The position numbers and the translations under genes were made by a program. From Heterotrichella gracilis (Eukaryota > Sar > Xanthophyceae > Tribonematales > Xanthonemataceae): 64,000 nucleotides of DNA. The notes below the pieces were generated by a model, which searched no databases, was not told where the DNA came from, and worked only from the letters and a program-made list of their open reading frames with translations. Of the stretch, positions 24,501 to 36,169 are shown piece after piece (the first letter of the stretch is position 1; the number at the start of each line of letters is the position of its first letter). The stretch spans positions 62,001 through 126,000 of the forward strand of contig JAULBX010030596.1 of NCBI GenBank assembly GCA_032358255.1, in the 5' to 3' direction.

Positions 24501-27500
24501 TTGTGTGGTTGATCATGTCTCGCCCATAGGATGTGACTGAGCTCGATATCTCCAGGCACGGCATCTTGCCCACTGTGGCCCCCGTGAAGCCATACACACT
24601 GTTGGCGCTCACCTGGCAAGGGGAAGGGGCAAGGGGTGGGGGCGAAGAAATGGAGGAGGGGACGGTGCAGAGGAAGGGTAATAAGATGTATTAAGATAAA
24701 TAGGTCCAATAATACACACTGCTGGCGCTCACCTGGTGTGGGTGGGGCAGGAAGGGGTGAGAAGTGGGGGTAAGGCAGGGGAGGGAAGGGAGAAGATGAG
24801 AGCGTGTGTGGGTGAAGAGTACTGTGTGTGCAAACATATCCCATACCCAAACACAGGATATGATATGTGTAGTCACTGTGAGGGAGGATGTGTAGTCACT
24901 TGTGACAATTATTTTGCTCAAGTTGCCCACTGTGGCGGCAGCAAAGCCCTGCACCCCAAACTCAGTGTATGGCTTCACCCTGAACCCTAGACTCTGCTGG
25001 TGTGTGCCCTGTTCCCTGCCCGTTTCCTGCCGATGCACCCCCACCTTGAGTGCCAGCTGGCGCCCATCCAGCACTGCCTTCTGGAATGGGTCAGTGGCGG
25101 CCTTGAGGTCGTTCTTGGCACTGGGGGAGCGGGGGAGAGGGTGAAAGGGGTAAGTAGGGAAGAGGGACAGCCACCACCACCACCACCACATGAGCACCCA
25201 CCACCATGCCCTCAACCACCACTATCTGCACTCACCACCACCGCTTGCACCCATAGCCACAAGCCACGACTACCACGGCCATCACAAAACACATCCCAGC
25301 CACAGCCACAACCACAGCCACAGCTACAGCCACAGCCACCACCACCACCACCACCACCACAGCCACCCACCGTTTCCTTGCCGACAACAGCTCTTCCAGG
25401 ATCTCAGGCAGTATCCCCTTCTGCACATTGGCCTTCACGAATGTGTCACCACTGGGGGAGCGGGTGAGGTGCTCGGGGGGGAACTGGTTGACCCTGGAAG
25501 TGAGGGAAGGGAAGATGAGTGGGGGTTGAGCAGAGGACAGCAGTGCAGATTTGTGGAGGGTCCAGCCGCAGGGGTTTAGGGTTTAGGGTTTAGGAGTTAG
25601 GAGCAGGGCGGGGTTTCTCCGCACCGGCATTGTGTAGCAGTAATAGATTTTAGGATTTTAGGGTTCAGGGTACAAGTTGCAGGGTTTTGAGGTCTAGAAT
25701 TCAGGACCAAAGCTGTAGGGTTTTGCACGCCTATCCCTGGGCACCAGCGTGGTGCAGCACAGGTCCTATGCCATCATGATCGGGGGGTACAGGGCCAGGT
25801 TTTAGGGTTTATGGTTCTAGGTCGAGCCACAGGCCTTCAGGTTCTAGGGTGTTGGACTCTAGGGTTTAGGGTTCCCGCGCACCTGTCCCTGGGCACCAGC
25901 GTTGTGTAGCACAGGTTGTATGCCATCATGATTGACGGGTACAGCGATGCAAAGTCCAGCGTGGCCACCGGCTTGTCGTAGTAGCCAGCCTTGGGCTCAA
26001 GCACAGTGGCACCCTCGTAGGTGGTGTCGCCGCCGCCCTTGCCGGTGCTCTGTGGGTTGGGGTTTAGCGTTTAGGGTTTTGGGTAGGACTTGAGGTTGGG
26101 GCATGCATTTGGTGACCCTTCATAGGTGGTGTAAATGCCACCCTCAATCGATGCCCTGTGGGTGTAAAGGATGATTGTAGGGTGTAAATTAGGGCTTTGA
26201 GGATTCAGTGCACCTTTCAATCAACCAATGCACCCACCACCGCCACCACCACCCACCTTTAGGTTTGGCACCACCATCCCCTTCTCCCTCCCCTTGCGCA
26301 GAATCTGGCTGAACACCTTGATGGACTGGCCCCGTGTGAGCAGGTAGCTCATAGGCACACCCGTCACACGCGCCATCTCCACGTAGTTGTACATGTACAT
26401 CAGCTTGTCGACCAGGCGCTGGGGCAGGTAGGCGTCCTGGGGAGAAGAATGGGATTGAAGTGCAATTAGTGGTGAGCTTCTAGGGTCTCTGATGGGGAGT
26501 TTAGGGGTTTTTCCTGCACCCAGGCCCAGCACCCTAGCCCAAACCCTGCACCCTAACCCTGATTCTACATTCTGGCCCACCTTGAGGCAGTACACCGCCA
26601 GCCGCCTCCTGCTGTCCGGGGTTCCATTCCACACGCCAGTGATGCCCTGTGATTGCATCCTAGCCCATACCCCACACCCTAGCCCAAAACCCTGGCCCCT
26701 TCCGGCAAGCGCCTGCAGCTCATTGTACAATCGCCATGTGGGCACGTCCTGCGCATTCCCTTTCCCGCTTGTTTCCTCCTACCACCGCCCACCTTGAGGC
26801 AGTACACCGCCAGCCCATCTCCTGCCGCCCCCACCCGCAACCCTAGGAACCCTAGCCCAAACCCTACACCCTAGGTCCCAACGCACCTTGAGGCAGTACA
26901 CCGCCAGCCGCCTCCTGCTGTCCGGGGTTCCATTCCACAAGTCTGTGATTGCGCTGTGGTGCACATCCTCCTTCTGCTCACCAAGGAAGTGCGCAGACAC
27001 ACTGCAAGGGAAAGGGGAAAGGAGGGGTGAGCAAGGATAGGCCAGTGGGATCAGGGAGGGGAGGGGGGATGCTGTGCATGCTCTTCCTGCTCAATAAGAT
27101 GTGGATGTGGATGTGGATGTGGTGCCACTATATTGCCATCCGCTGGTCAAATTGCACCACCACCATTCAACACAACCACCACCACCTTGCACCAATCGCA
27201 ACCATCACAACCCCAATCGCCCGCCACCCAACCCACCTGTTGAGCGAGTAGCTTGACAGCTTGTGGTCCCTCTGTATGGCCATGAGCAGGTCAAACTGCA
27301 CCCGCCCATCGATGGTCACCTCCTTGTACTCGTGGGTGCCGTACGCCTTGGAGCTGAACTGCGCGTCGCGCATGCGCAGCGGCCTGCGATCCAGGGGTTT
27401 CATGTGGGGTCAGGGGGTGGTGCATGATGTATAAAAAAAATTCCACTAGGTTTCCATCCCATTTTTTACTTCCCTTCAACCACCTCTGTCACCGCCACCC

Positions 27501-30500
27501 CCATCATTGCCCACCACCACCATGCACTTGTGCCGCATGGCCCCTTAACACTTGAGATTGTGCAGCTTGACCGCCTGGCCCTGCCACACCATGGGTCCTC
27601 CACCACCACCACTGCCACTGCCACCACCGCCATCACCACCAGCAGTGAAGGGTTTAGGGTTTCAGGGTCCACCACCACCACCGCCACGCACTTGTGCCGC
27701 ATGCGCCCCCAGCAGTGGAACTTGCGCAGCTTGAGCGCCTGGCCCCTCCCCAACAAGGGGGTGCATCACCACACCGCCATTTCCACAATACCACCAACAG
27801 CAGTAAAGGGTTTAGTGTTTTAGGGTCCACCGCCACGCACTTGTGCCGCATGCGCCCCCAGCAGTTGAACTTGTGCAGCTTGAGGGCCTGGCCCCGCCCC
27901 ACCAGGTAGGGCAGGTCGAAGTTGCAGATGTTGTAGCCAATGATGATGTCGGGATCAGTCTCAACCACCAGGTCCCGCCACGTGTCCAGCAGCTCAGTTT
28001 CGGTCTCAAACGACATCACCTATGACCAGAACAAACCAAAATTATGTACAAATTTCAAAAGAAACACAAAGTCAAATGCCAAGTAGAACACATTGGACAT
28101 CTGTGTGTCCAGCAGCTCGGTTTCGGTCTCAAATGACATCACTAAACCGTACATTATCAAAGCCAGCTGGGATGCCAGGCCGAAGAAAGTCAAATTGATT
28201 ATCAGGCGCCACAGGGAATGTCTGTAGAATGGGGGTAAGAAGGACCATACAAGACAGGACCCGACAAAAACAAGTGTCGAATCAGCACACATTACACATC
28301 CGTGTGTCCATGTGAACACACAATCACTGTAGTTGTGACGACTACAATAATTTCAACACAAAGGTGAGACTACAAGCCAGTACGTACCTCCGCCCCCACG
28401 ATTGGCGCCGTGTCCTTGAGGCACATCACGTTGCGCACCACGGGGGTGGCGGAGCCCTGCTCGGTGACCATGGACGCGATCTGGATGACCGGGTCCTGGC
28501 TGGCGTCGGGGAAGTGGCCCTGCGGGGAATGGGGGGGTACTGAGGGTGGTGGTGGGTAGTGGTGATGATGGTGACAATGGTGGTGGTGGGTGGTGGTGGG
28601 GGTGCGTTGGTGGATCATGGGACCATGGAAGATGTGAACCTTCTGTAGGTCCTTTTGCAGCATTTGGCAACATGCAGCACCGTACCCGGCCTTAGGGTTT
28701 TGTAGGGTTTTCATGGCGTTGCCCTCACCTTCCTGCCTGCGCACTCTATATCCACGCTGAGGATGCGGAAGGGGGCAAGCTTACTCCACTCGCCTGCAGG
28801 GAGGGGACAGGGGGTGGTCAGGCACTCGGTGGTGACGGGGGGGGAGATTGACTGGGCCCAGATCACAAAGCACATGGTGATTGCAGTGTGCTCACTTCCC
28901 TGGAAAGAATCCGACCCTGAAACCTTGAACCCCAAACCCTGAAGCCCAACCCTTATTCTTCGGTTGGTGGCAGATCAGCGCCTGGTAGTTGGAGTGCCCT
29001 CACTTTTTTTGGAAAAGCAGACCCTGAACCCTAAACCCTAAAGCCAAACCCTTACCCTCCGGCAAGTGGCTGATCAGCACCTGGCAGTTGCAGTGCGCTC
29101 ATTTCTTTGAAAAGAACCAAATTCCTAAAACCAAACCCCAAACCCTAAACCCTAACCATAAACCCTTACCCTCTGGCGGGTGGCTGATCAGTGCCTGGTA
29201 GTTGCAGTGCGCCTCCAGCTGGCAGTGGCTGGCCTGCCCCTCCCCCTCCCCCACCAGCTTGTACCCCCCTGCCGCCACCTCCACCCAGCAGGCCCCGGTA
29301 ATTGCGCAGTCGATCATGAAGCGCAGGGTGTAGAGCACGTTGGACTCGTAGGTGGGGTAGAAGGAGTGGGCCCGGGAGAGGCAGTCGAGGAAGATGCCGT
29401 TCTCCATGAGGCCTGCATGGAGGTGTTATATCTTCTTAATATCGTAATATACTAGTTTTTATACCCTGGTGGGGGTGGGCACAAGAGCTTTACCAATTTT
29501 GAAGGAGCCCTTTTGATGCTTTACCATTTTTGCCACCTAATCCACTACCCCACCGCATGTGATCAGGAGCCACCACACGGTGTCCAGGAATGCCCCACAC
29601 ATCACACTGTAGCCTACACCACCACCACCACCACCACCACCATGCCCGGCATGTCCGGCACGATATGCATGAACACCCCACCATCACCATCACCACCACC
29701 GGCACCACCACCCACCTCTCGCCTGCGCGGCCATGGCCGGCAGGGCCAGCACCATGCACAAGAACACCCCCCCCGCCCCCCCCACACCACCATCACCACC
29801 ACCTTCACCACTACCATGTTTGGCATAGCCAGCACGATATGCATATTCACCCCAAATCCTCTCCACACCACCATCACCACCACCACCACCACCCACCTCT
29901 CGCCTGCGCCACCATGGCCGGCAGGGCCAGCACTATCCTTAGGAAGGGACGCTTGCCCCCCGGCTGGTACTGCCAGATGGTTTGCAGCGAAGCCATGTGC
30001 ACACCCAGGCAGCATTGGGTGCAGCCCTTGTTCTTGTCAGCCAGGCGGTTCTAGGGGGGGCAAGGGGGGAGGGGATGAGGGGAGAGCGGGGCGAGAGGGA
30101 AAATGGGGTTGGGTGGGTGAGGTTGAGATGTATCGGCACTAAAGCATCGTCCTAGCAGTGCAGAAACCCTAGTCACACCCTGGCAAGTACAGCGGTGGGT
30201 AACTGTACGCCAGCGCCGAACCCTTGCAACGCCCTAGCAGGTCCAGCGGGTGCGTGCTGGGTCACCAACGCCAAACCCTAACTACCCTAGCAACTTTACC
30301 CTACCCTTATTCCCCTACATCAAAACATTGGAGAGCACTTTGTTTAGGCCCTTATGAATATGGCCCTGCACCCAAAACCCTAGGCTATCTGTGCCCTTAC
30401 GTTGAGGGTGCTCTTGAGCGATTCACAGTCGTCTGGGCCCCAGTCGGGTGAAGGCGCCTCCACATAAAAGTAGGGCTCAAAGCCGTGCACAAACACACAC

Positions 30501-31760
30501 ACGCTGTTGCCTGCAAGGGGTGGAGGTGGGGGAAAGGGGGTCACGGGGAGGAAATCGGGAGGGTGGGTGCTGGGAGACGGATGCGGTGGCAATGGCAGGG
30601 TGATGCACATGGTCGCCTGGTGTGGTGCATGGATTTCATGTCGCCCCCATTTATTTGGGCGACAGTGTTCTCATACTGTTAATGTAGTCCATAAGGGTAC
30701 TTATCACATTCCCGGCGCTAAGCTTCTCCTATTCTCAGATAACACCAAATCCTTTTTCAATTCTGGTCCAAAGCCCTGAGACACTGACATGCGCCACTTT
30801 CACATCATATTGCTGGCGGTGGGTTGCGCACCATCTGCGTTGACGCCATACATGCGCACGATAGGCGCCTGGGCCGTGGGGCCCTGGTAGAATTGCCCGT
30901 TGGGTTTGTCTATGAAGTAGTCACACTCCAGCTGCTGGAAGACTGCGAGGGGAGAGGGTTGCAAGGGGGTTACAAGAAGGAAGGTGGCAGGAGGGGAGGG
31001 GTTTTGGGGTTGACGGTTGATTAAGTAGGGGGTTGTGGGTTGGGTGGGGATGTGGTGCAACTCCATCCCCTTGCAAGGGGTTTGAGGGAAGGGGAGGGCG
31101 GTGAGCCCATGGGTTGGGCTGGTAGGAGTACGCGTTCCAGCGGGGCAGCCAGGTTGGAAGTCACCTTAGCACAGGCTGCGCCACCCAACTCTGCCTTGCG
31201 ATACAGACACCACACTCCACCCTCGCAGAATGTATTACTTCAAGATCGTTCTAAATAAAGTACCCAGGGCAGCTATGTTGCCGTGTGGGCCGGTGGGGTG
31301 GGTTTATTAGCCATGTATATCTCAAGATGGTGTAGTGGAAAAACCAAAGCTGTATGCATGCATATGTAAAATACTCCTTAAGCGACTCCTGATGCCAACT
31401 AAAGCCCTTTATGATTATTCCGAGATGACAGGTTGGCCCAACAGCTGCTGAAAGACTGCCCCTGCCTCCCCAGCGCCCCTCACCTAAGCTCTCAGTCTGT
31501 GGGTTGATGGCCTTGGCAGGCCTCCTCTTCCAGTTGGCCCGATCCAACGTCGGCTCATCGCCCACTATCTCGTCGTCTATCATCTCCCCAAAGTCTTCGT
31601 CCCCCATCACGTCGTCATCAAACTGGTCGTCTATCATATCAGCCATCTCGTCCTCACCCACGGAGCGTTTGGATGGGGGTCCTGCCGGGGGGATCCCCTC
31701 CCTGGGCCGCTTGCCGTCCATGGTGGTGGAGGGGCCCGAACCAGGGCCCGACCAGGGCAT
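21550..31760 (-). CDS. POLD1: DNA polymerase delta catalytic subunit, 21 exons, complete
   Basis: Exons 5' to 3': 31484-31760, 30832-30942, 30401-30510, 29897-30050, 29170-29412, 28729-28793, 28388-28519, 27841-28019, 27237-27383, 26887-27001, 26257-26436, 25883-26049, 25371-25493, 25045-25120, 24500-24612, 24152-24248, 23697-23882, 23202-23375, 22530-22821, 21978-22234, 21550-21654. All phases close, giving 1100 aa (human 1107). This is the lagging-strand replicase with proofreading. Exo I V-D-I-E-C-A-G (about 312-318), Exo [10 protein letters not shown] and Exo III Y-C-L-K-D are all present. Polymerase motif A is D-F-A-S-L-Y-P-S-I (Asp about 603), motif [13 protein letters not shown], and motif C Y-G-D-T-D-S (Asp about 754 and 756). 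CysA (C-x2-C-x11-C-x2-C) and the Fe-S CysB motif (C-x2-C...C-x4-C) end the protein. The first Met is used, but Met-14 (M-D-G-K-R-P-R) is an equally good start. Many introns carry exon-edge copies. Confidence 0.96.
24715..24980 (-). repeat. Direct and inverted copies of the 5' edge of POLD1 exon 15, in intron 14
   Basis: The exon 15 acceptor and first codons (edge at 24612) recur at about 24715-24736. A further direct fragment (A-T-V-G-N-like text) lies at 24921-24952. Immediately beside it, 24959-24978 reads on the opposite strand as N-S-V-Y-G-F-T, an inverted copy of the exon start. Confidence 0.7.
25610..25800 (-). repeat. Two decayed copies of the 3' edge of POLD1 exon 12, in intron 12
   Basis: The exon 12 end (plus-strand CACCTGTCCCTGGGCACCAG...) recurs at about 25729-25790, keeping CCTATGCCATCATGATC and GGGTACAG, and more weakly at 25618-25640. 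Strings of TTTAGGGTTTAGGG separate the copies; the run at 25572-25592 is nearly perfect telomere repeat. Confidence 0.85.
26579..26823 (-). repeat. Two copies of the 3' edge of POLD1 exon 10, in intron 10
   Basis: The exon 10 end (edge at 26887; [10 protein letters not shown]) recurs at 26579-26655 and, shorter, at 26789-26823. The 26579 copy is almost identical over about 60 bases, including the donor. Between the copies lie CCCTAGCCCAAAACCCT-like words. Confidence 0.9.
27515..27755 (-). repeat. Two copies of the 3' edge of POLD1 exon 8, in intron 8
   Basis: The exon 8 end (plus-strand CACGCACTTGTGCCGCATGC...) recurs at about 27684-27755 and 27523-27600, spaced about 155 bp. Each unit also repeats a CCACCACC tract and AGGGTTTAGGGTTTCAGGGTCC-like text. 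The nearest copy differs from the real edge at a few bases only. Confidence 0.92.
28078..28142 (-). repeat. Copy of the 5' edge of POLD1 exon 8, in intron 7
   Basis: The first codons of exon 8 ([13 protein letters not shown]; edge at 28019) recur at about 28098-28142, preceded on the minus strand by TTTAGT rather than a good CAG. So exon 8 has decayed copies of both its edges, one in each flanking intron. Confidence 0.85.
28870..29110 (-). repeat. Three decayed copies of the 3' edge of POLD1 exon 5, in intron 5
   Basis: The exon 5 end (plus-strand CTTACCCTCTGGCGGGTGGC, then TGATCAGTGCCTGGTAGTTG) recurs at about 29050-29115 and 28951-29010. A remnant (TTGCAGTGTGCTCAC) lies near 28879-28895. 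Each copy is followed by a GAAAAG tract and CCCTAAACCCTAAA-like words, giving a unit of about 100-120 bp. Confidence 0.88.
29625..29896 (-). repeat. Decayed copies of the 3' edge of POLD1 exon 4 within a CAC/ATC-rich intron 4
   Basis: The exon 4 end (ACCTCTCGCCTGCGCCACCA, then TGGCCGGCAGGGCCAGCAC) recurs almost unchanged at 29711-29755. Shorter relatives lie near 29641-29680 and 29818-29855 (GCCAGCACGATATGCAT). The copies are separated by CACCACCATCACC simple repeat, which here replaces the TTTAGGG words as spacer. Confidence 0.85.
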
Positions 31761-33235
31761 GGCCTAGCAGGGAAGCCAGCTGCTGTGCGTGGTTTCTCGT
31801 GGTTTGCAATCTGCTGGGTGGGTGCAAGCTGCTGAGTGCCAGTTCACACGCCCCAAGCAGGGTACGGGTGACAACCAGCAAAGGTGGGAAAGTGGTTTAC
31901 TGCATTCAATAGGAAGTAGGCCGAGAACAGAAGTTGTGAGGGGAGGCAAGAGCAAGCTATGATAGGGCTGGTCTGATAGGGCTGTCTGTTGTTCACCACG
32001 AATACGGTAACAATGGCCCTACAGCATCCGTTTGGTATTATTGAGCGCAGTGGCACCTGTATCAGTAAACAAAACGTGCAGTTTGTACGTCGCTGGTGTG
32101 GCGTTCATCTCTATGTTCCAACGAGACTTTTTACATAGTTTTCGTACAGCGTTCGAATTTCAAGTTGAAAAGCCGCCGTCGGCGCTGGGGCCCCCCCGCC
32201 AACGGTGGGGCTTCCGCAAGTTGGCGTTGGCCAAACGTGTGTTTACAAGTACTCTGTGGATAGGCTAGGTAAATCCCAGACGCATCAATACCGGTATTTC
32301 ACTGCTGTGACCCAGCGCCGAGAGCCGCACAGCCCACGTCTCCTTGTGCATGCATGCATTGCACATACTTCCTCGTTCTTGCACATGCCATGCCACTTTG
32401 TTTGTGCCTCATATGCACCAGCAGCACCTTTCGTTGAACTTTAAAAGCTTCCACGTCGGTACCTGACTAGATTCGCGAGACACAGCACTCGCAGGTGCAT
32501 GGTGTGCATGGTGGAGTAGTACGTTCCCGCCATAAATTGTGAGCCCCACCCATTCTCTTGCCAGCGCTCGCGCCTACATAGAGAGGAGGCGAGCAGCAGG
32601 CTGGTGGAACCCCACCACTTATATTAGCCCCGTCTGCCGCTACCAAAGGGGCAGTGCGGGCAGCCAACCGCCGGTCACCCACAGATACACAGCCCTGTGT
32701 GTGCCCCCCCACATGTATCTGCGCACACAACCCCCCACCGCTGGGCACGTGGCAGCGGTGCACACACCCGCCCCCACAGCTTGTTCCCTTCCTCCTTTGA
32801 CGCATCATTCCCCCTGGAGGGTGGCGCGCCCCTCCACCACTTACCATTCACCAGCACACCCACCCCACCCCTCCGGTGCCGGCCACCTCTGCAGCGGTAC
32901 CAGGGGGGTGAAGACTTGTGGTAGCATCAGGGGGGAAAGGTGTCGACCAGCTGCAGCTAGAGGGGAGCAGGAGGAGGGGGAGCAGGGCACACCACCCCAG
33001 CGCACCGCCTTGGCACAGGTACAACCCCGAGCTAGGGTATATGGTGCACCCTTGCGCATCCAACATTTACCCCGAGCTAGGGTGCGGAGTCTACCCCTGT
33101 GCACAAGCACGTGGGCATTGATGATGGCGCTTACATCTCCCATGTGCACATCCCCCCTTACTTGCCCATCACACCACCACCACCACACCACCACGCTTTG
33201 GCCCCCTGACAGGTGCCACTGTGTGACGTTGCCAG
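31761..33235. other. POLD1 upstream region and unresolved 5' part of the PDZ-like gene
   Basis: The left part is the POLD1 promoter side (minus strand). The right part must contain the first exon(s) of the PDZ-like gene, but I cannot fix them. Long open frames near 32540-33260 are Pro/His/Thr-rich simple-sequence artefacts. An E2F-like site lies at 32524-32531. Confidence 0.45.
32524..32531 (+). promoter_or_regulatory. E2F-like site upstream of POLD1
   Basis: TTCCCGCC fits TTSSCGSS. It lies about 760 bp upstream of the POLD1 ATG, which is far. It might instead belong to the PDZ-like gene on the other strand. Confidence 0.3.
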
Positions 33236-35128
33236 GTGGATGTGGGCGACGCCATTGAGCGCATAGAGGTGGTGCTGTCCCTGCCTAGGAGCGAGCTGGT
33301 ACAGGTGCAGCTGGGACTGCCGCTGGGGATCACTTTTGAAGGTACTGGGGATGATGCATGTGTGTGCTAGGCAGGTGTTGAATCACTTGACAACGTGCAT
33401 CACTTGTGCATACTTCACAATCCAGCACTGCGTCGAATGAGCATTCATCCTGGCAGTGGTTGTGCAATCTGTTGGGATGGCGGGATTTGAGTTGGGCTCA
33501 TTTCACGCATGAAAGAAATGGAAATCTGGATACGCATGTAACCATGTGAAGGAAGCAAGTAAAGAAATTGGAAAGAAAGAGTGAAACCGCACTTGCGCGT
33601 GGCTTTGTTGCACCACTTTCTTCAATGGCTGAGAAAAACGTGCGTATGCATCCCGTACCTTGCATGGCACAGTCCGCACGGTGTGGATTTATATTGCAGA
33701 TGGCGTTGGGGAGGAACCCTTAGGATTTTGTCTGGGGTTTTGCAGAGCGCGCTGAGGGTATATGTGTGGATGAGGTGCTGCCAGGGGGCCATGCGGAGGC
33801 GGCTGGGGTAGGTCTGAACCCAGAAAACCCTGACCCCATGCAACACCCTGTAGGGTTCCCGGCCAGCCGCTGCAAACACCCTACTAGAGCCTGTGCAGCC
33901 AATTGTGCAGTACAGTGGTATGACTGAACATGAAAAGCAGCGCCCGCGCCCTTTTATCTGTGAACGCTCGTTCACAGATTTAATGTAGCACACATATGAA
34001 ACTCTGAACCAAGCCACGACAGGATTGTGCATGAACAGTGCAGCACATGGCGAGACGCCACACCTCCGGAATCATGGTTTCTGAACCATTGGTAGCCGGC
34101 CTGCATTTATCCTCTTGCATTTATACCGCGAAACCAACTCACCCGTCCCTCCTCTTATACTGCGAAACCAACTCACCCGTCCCTCCTCCAGGCGTGCAAG
34201 GGGGATATTCTGAAGGGCACCACGGCAGTAGCCATGACCATGACATATCCAACAATGAACCTCATGCTGGGAGGTGAGCGCAAGAACCTAAACCCTAAAT
34301 CATGAACCCTAATCCAAGAACCACATGCTCAATGGTGTCCACGCATCCTGAGACCCTAAACCAGAAATCTCATGCTAGGAGGTGAGCATAGATGTAACCT
34401 GATTCATAACCTCTAGGCGGCACATGAGGTCACCAACCCCGGCACAAAACATAGACAGCACACGGGATCACAACCCCCACTTTGCACTTTAACCCCCTGG
34501 AAGCACCCCATCCTCACCGCAGGCATTGCCCCCCCATATCGCCGCGTATATTCCCCTGTGGTGGCAAGCCCTCCTTTTTCTTGGCGCCATATATTCTGTG
34601 CTTGGAGATCAGCGCATCTTCTTTAACCTAAAACCCACCCCCCACACTACACACTACACCCCAAGTGCACTACAAGTACCACCGCCGTCCACCCCCCCGC
34701 CCCTGCAGGCATTGGGCGCCCCGCCTACCGCCGCATCCTGTTCCCCTGCCGCGGCCACCCTTTCCCTGCCGTCATGGACGCAGTGCGCAGCAATGCCCAG
34801 CTGGGGGGGCGGGTGGTGCTGGTCATGGAGCGACAAGTGGCGGAGCCGCAGGTGGGCATTGATAAACCCTGAACCCGAGGCTCAGGAGTGCTGCTTGTGC
34901 AAATTTTGTAAGGGCTGTGGTGGGTGCTGATGTAATTTTGCTCTTTCACTGAGGTATGCGTTGCTGAACCCGAGACCCTAACCCAGAGGCACAGTAGTGT
35001 TGCCTGTGTATTGTAAGGGTAATGAGGTTGCTGATCGCTGTTCGTGCTCTTTTACTCAGGTGGACGAGGGGCAGGAGCGCGCACAGAGGGCAAGGGACTA
35101 CGGCTTTGACCCATCAATCTTTGAGTAG
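33236..35128 (+). CDS. PDZ-like domain protein, probably plastid; 5' exon(s) not resolved
   Basis: Exons seen: 33236-33341, 33746-33807, 34192-34273, 34709-34851, 35060-35128; phases agree and give 153 codons to a TAG. The first visible exon opens with an acceptor, so the N terminus is missing. The text reads L-G-L-P-L-G-I-T-F-E, then I-C-V-D-E-V-L-P-G-G-H-A-E-A-A-G and C-K-G-D-I-L-K-G-T-T. This is the PDZ pattern of a carboxylate-binding loop, an 'x-V-x-P-G-G-x-A-x-x-A-G' strand and a 'G-D-x-L' strand. A conserved-looking segment G-R-P-A-Y-R-R-I-L-F-P...V-M-D-A-V-R-S-N follows. Plant plastid proteins with one such domain (MET1-like) share this layout; the partner is unknown. A TGTAA at 35455 may be its poly(A) signal. 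Confidence 0.65.
34316..34575 (+). repeat. Exon-edge copies in the PDZ-like gene, intron between 34273 and 34709
   Basis: A copy of the end of the exon finishing at 34273 (CTCATGCT-x-GGAGGTGAGC) lies at 34369-34387, with a remnant near 34321. A decayed copy of the start of the next exon (GCAGGCATTG...TATCGCCGC) lies at 34520-34560, about 186 bp before the real start. Thus the intron is invaded from both sides. Confidence 0.75.
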
Positions 35129-36169
35129 AGTGCGGTCAAAGGCGCTAGTGCTAATACCTTCCACACCCCTGCGGTGTCCCGGGGGCGCTTGTGTGTACTC
35201 AGCTTCGATAGTGTGTGAGGGGGTGGGAGGGAGTGTTGGTGATAAGGTGCCATTCTGCGGTGGCGCCGTTGGGTGAGGGGGAGCGACATGCTTAGAGGGC
35301 GAGGGACTGTGGCTTTGAACCATTGTATCTTTTATAGATTACAGTAGAACGTGGACAGCGACCCTAGGGAAATGGAGTGCCACGCCCTTGAAAGCTTGTG
35401 CATCTTATGAGAAAGATCTGTGGCAGACCAGTTGCAAAATACCTGCAGTGCACTTGTAAAACCCGAGAAGCGGTTGTTGACATCACCTCTAAACCCTGAC
35501 CCTAAACCCTACTGGGGCGTATGCGGCTAGCAATAGCTCGCTGGAGCAAACTCTTTCCAACGCTGGTTTCTTAACTCTGGTTTGGCTCAAGGTGAAGTGA
35601 GTTGCCTGTTGGCACCCCTCCGTCCCCCCTGGTTTCTTCACGTTGCATTTAGTGCAGCATTGCACCTTTTCACACTCCAGCGATGCAGAGAAGTGCACAC
35701 ATACGTACTACAAATTTTGACTGGTCCGCATATGCATACACTCCTAGGCGTTAGAAATTGGTGACTTGGATCGTCGCAGGCAGCTTGTTGTTTTGTTGAC
35801 CTACCGCCGCTTGTATGCATGCATTGCTGGTGCACATTGTTCAAGCAGCATGTACATCATACCTGAAATGTTGAACTCCATGTGAGGGCCTCCTCAGATG
35901 AAATTCTTTCCGGCAGTGAAGCGTGCACGCTGATTCCCTTGCAGGCACAGCAATCAGCTCATCTGGGGATTTCAGGTGATTGGCATTGTCACTTTCCATT
36001 TGCATGCGTACCTGTGTGGCTGCCAACTGGCCTGGTGTGCGGGGTTTATCATTCTTAAAGTACAACTTTTTTTATCTTCATTTTATTTTAAAGATGAAAT
36101 TTATCTTTAATTTTACTGTTTAATGAACTGATTCAGCAGGGGGGCTGAGCCAAGCACTGTTTCCTCCAG
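35129..36169. other. Intergenic region between the PDZ-like and MYND genes
   Basis: Copies of the PDZ-like terminal exon text (AGGGCGAGGGACTGTGGCTTTGA, here 35296-35318, against the real 35088-35110) lie just after the stop. The remainder has no supported exon, although the first exons of the MYND gene should be here. An A/T-rich stretch lies at 36060-36125. Confidence 0.5.

Noticed and set aside
25572-25592. A true telomere or chromosome end at the TTTAGGG runs
   Set aside because: The runs are only two to four units long and lie inside introns of intact genes.
29614-30015. Val/Gly-rich open frame on the minus strand
   Set aside because: It is translated CACCAC simple repeat plus a shadow of POLD1 exon 4.
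32539-33258. Long plus-strand open frame of 239 codons
   Set aside because: The composition is Pro/His/Thr-rich from CACC repeats, has no domain, and is out of frame with the PDZ-like exon at 33236.
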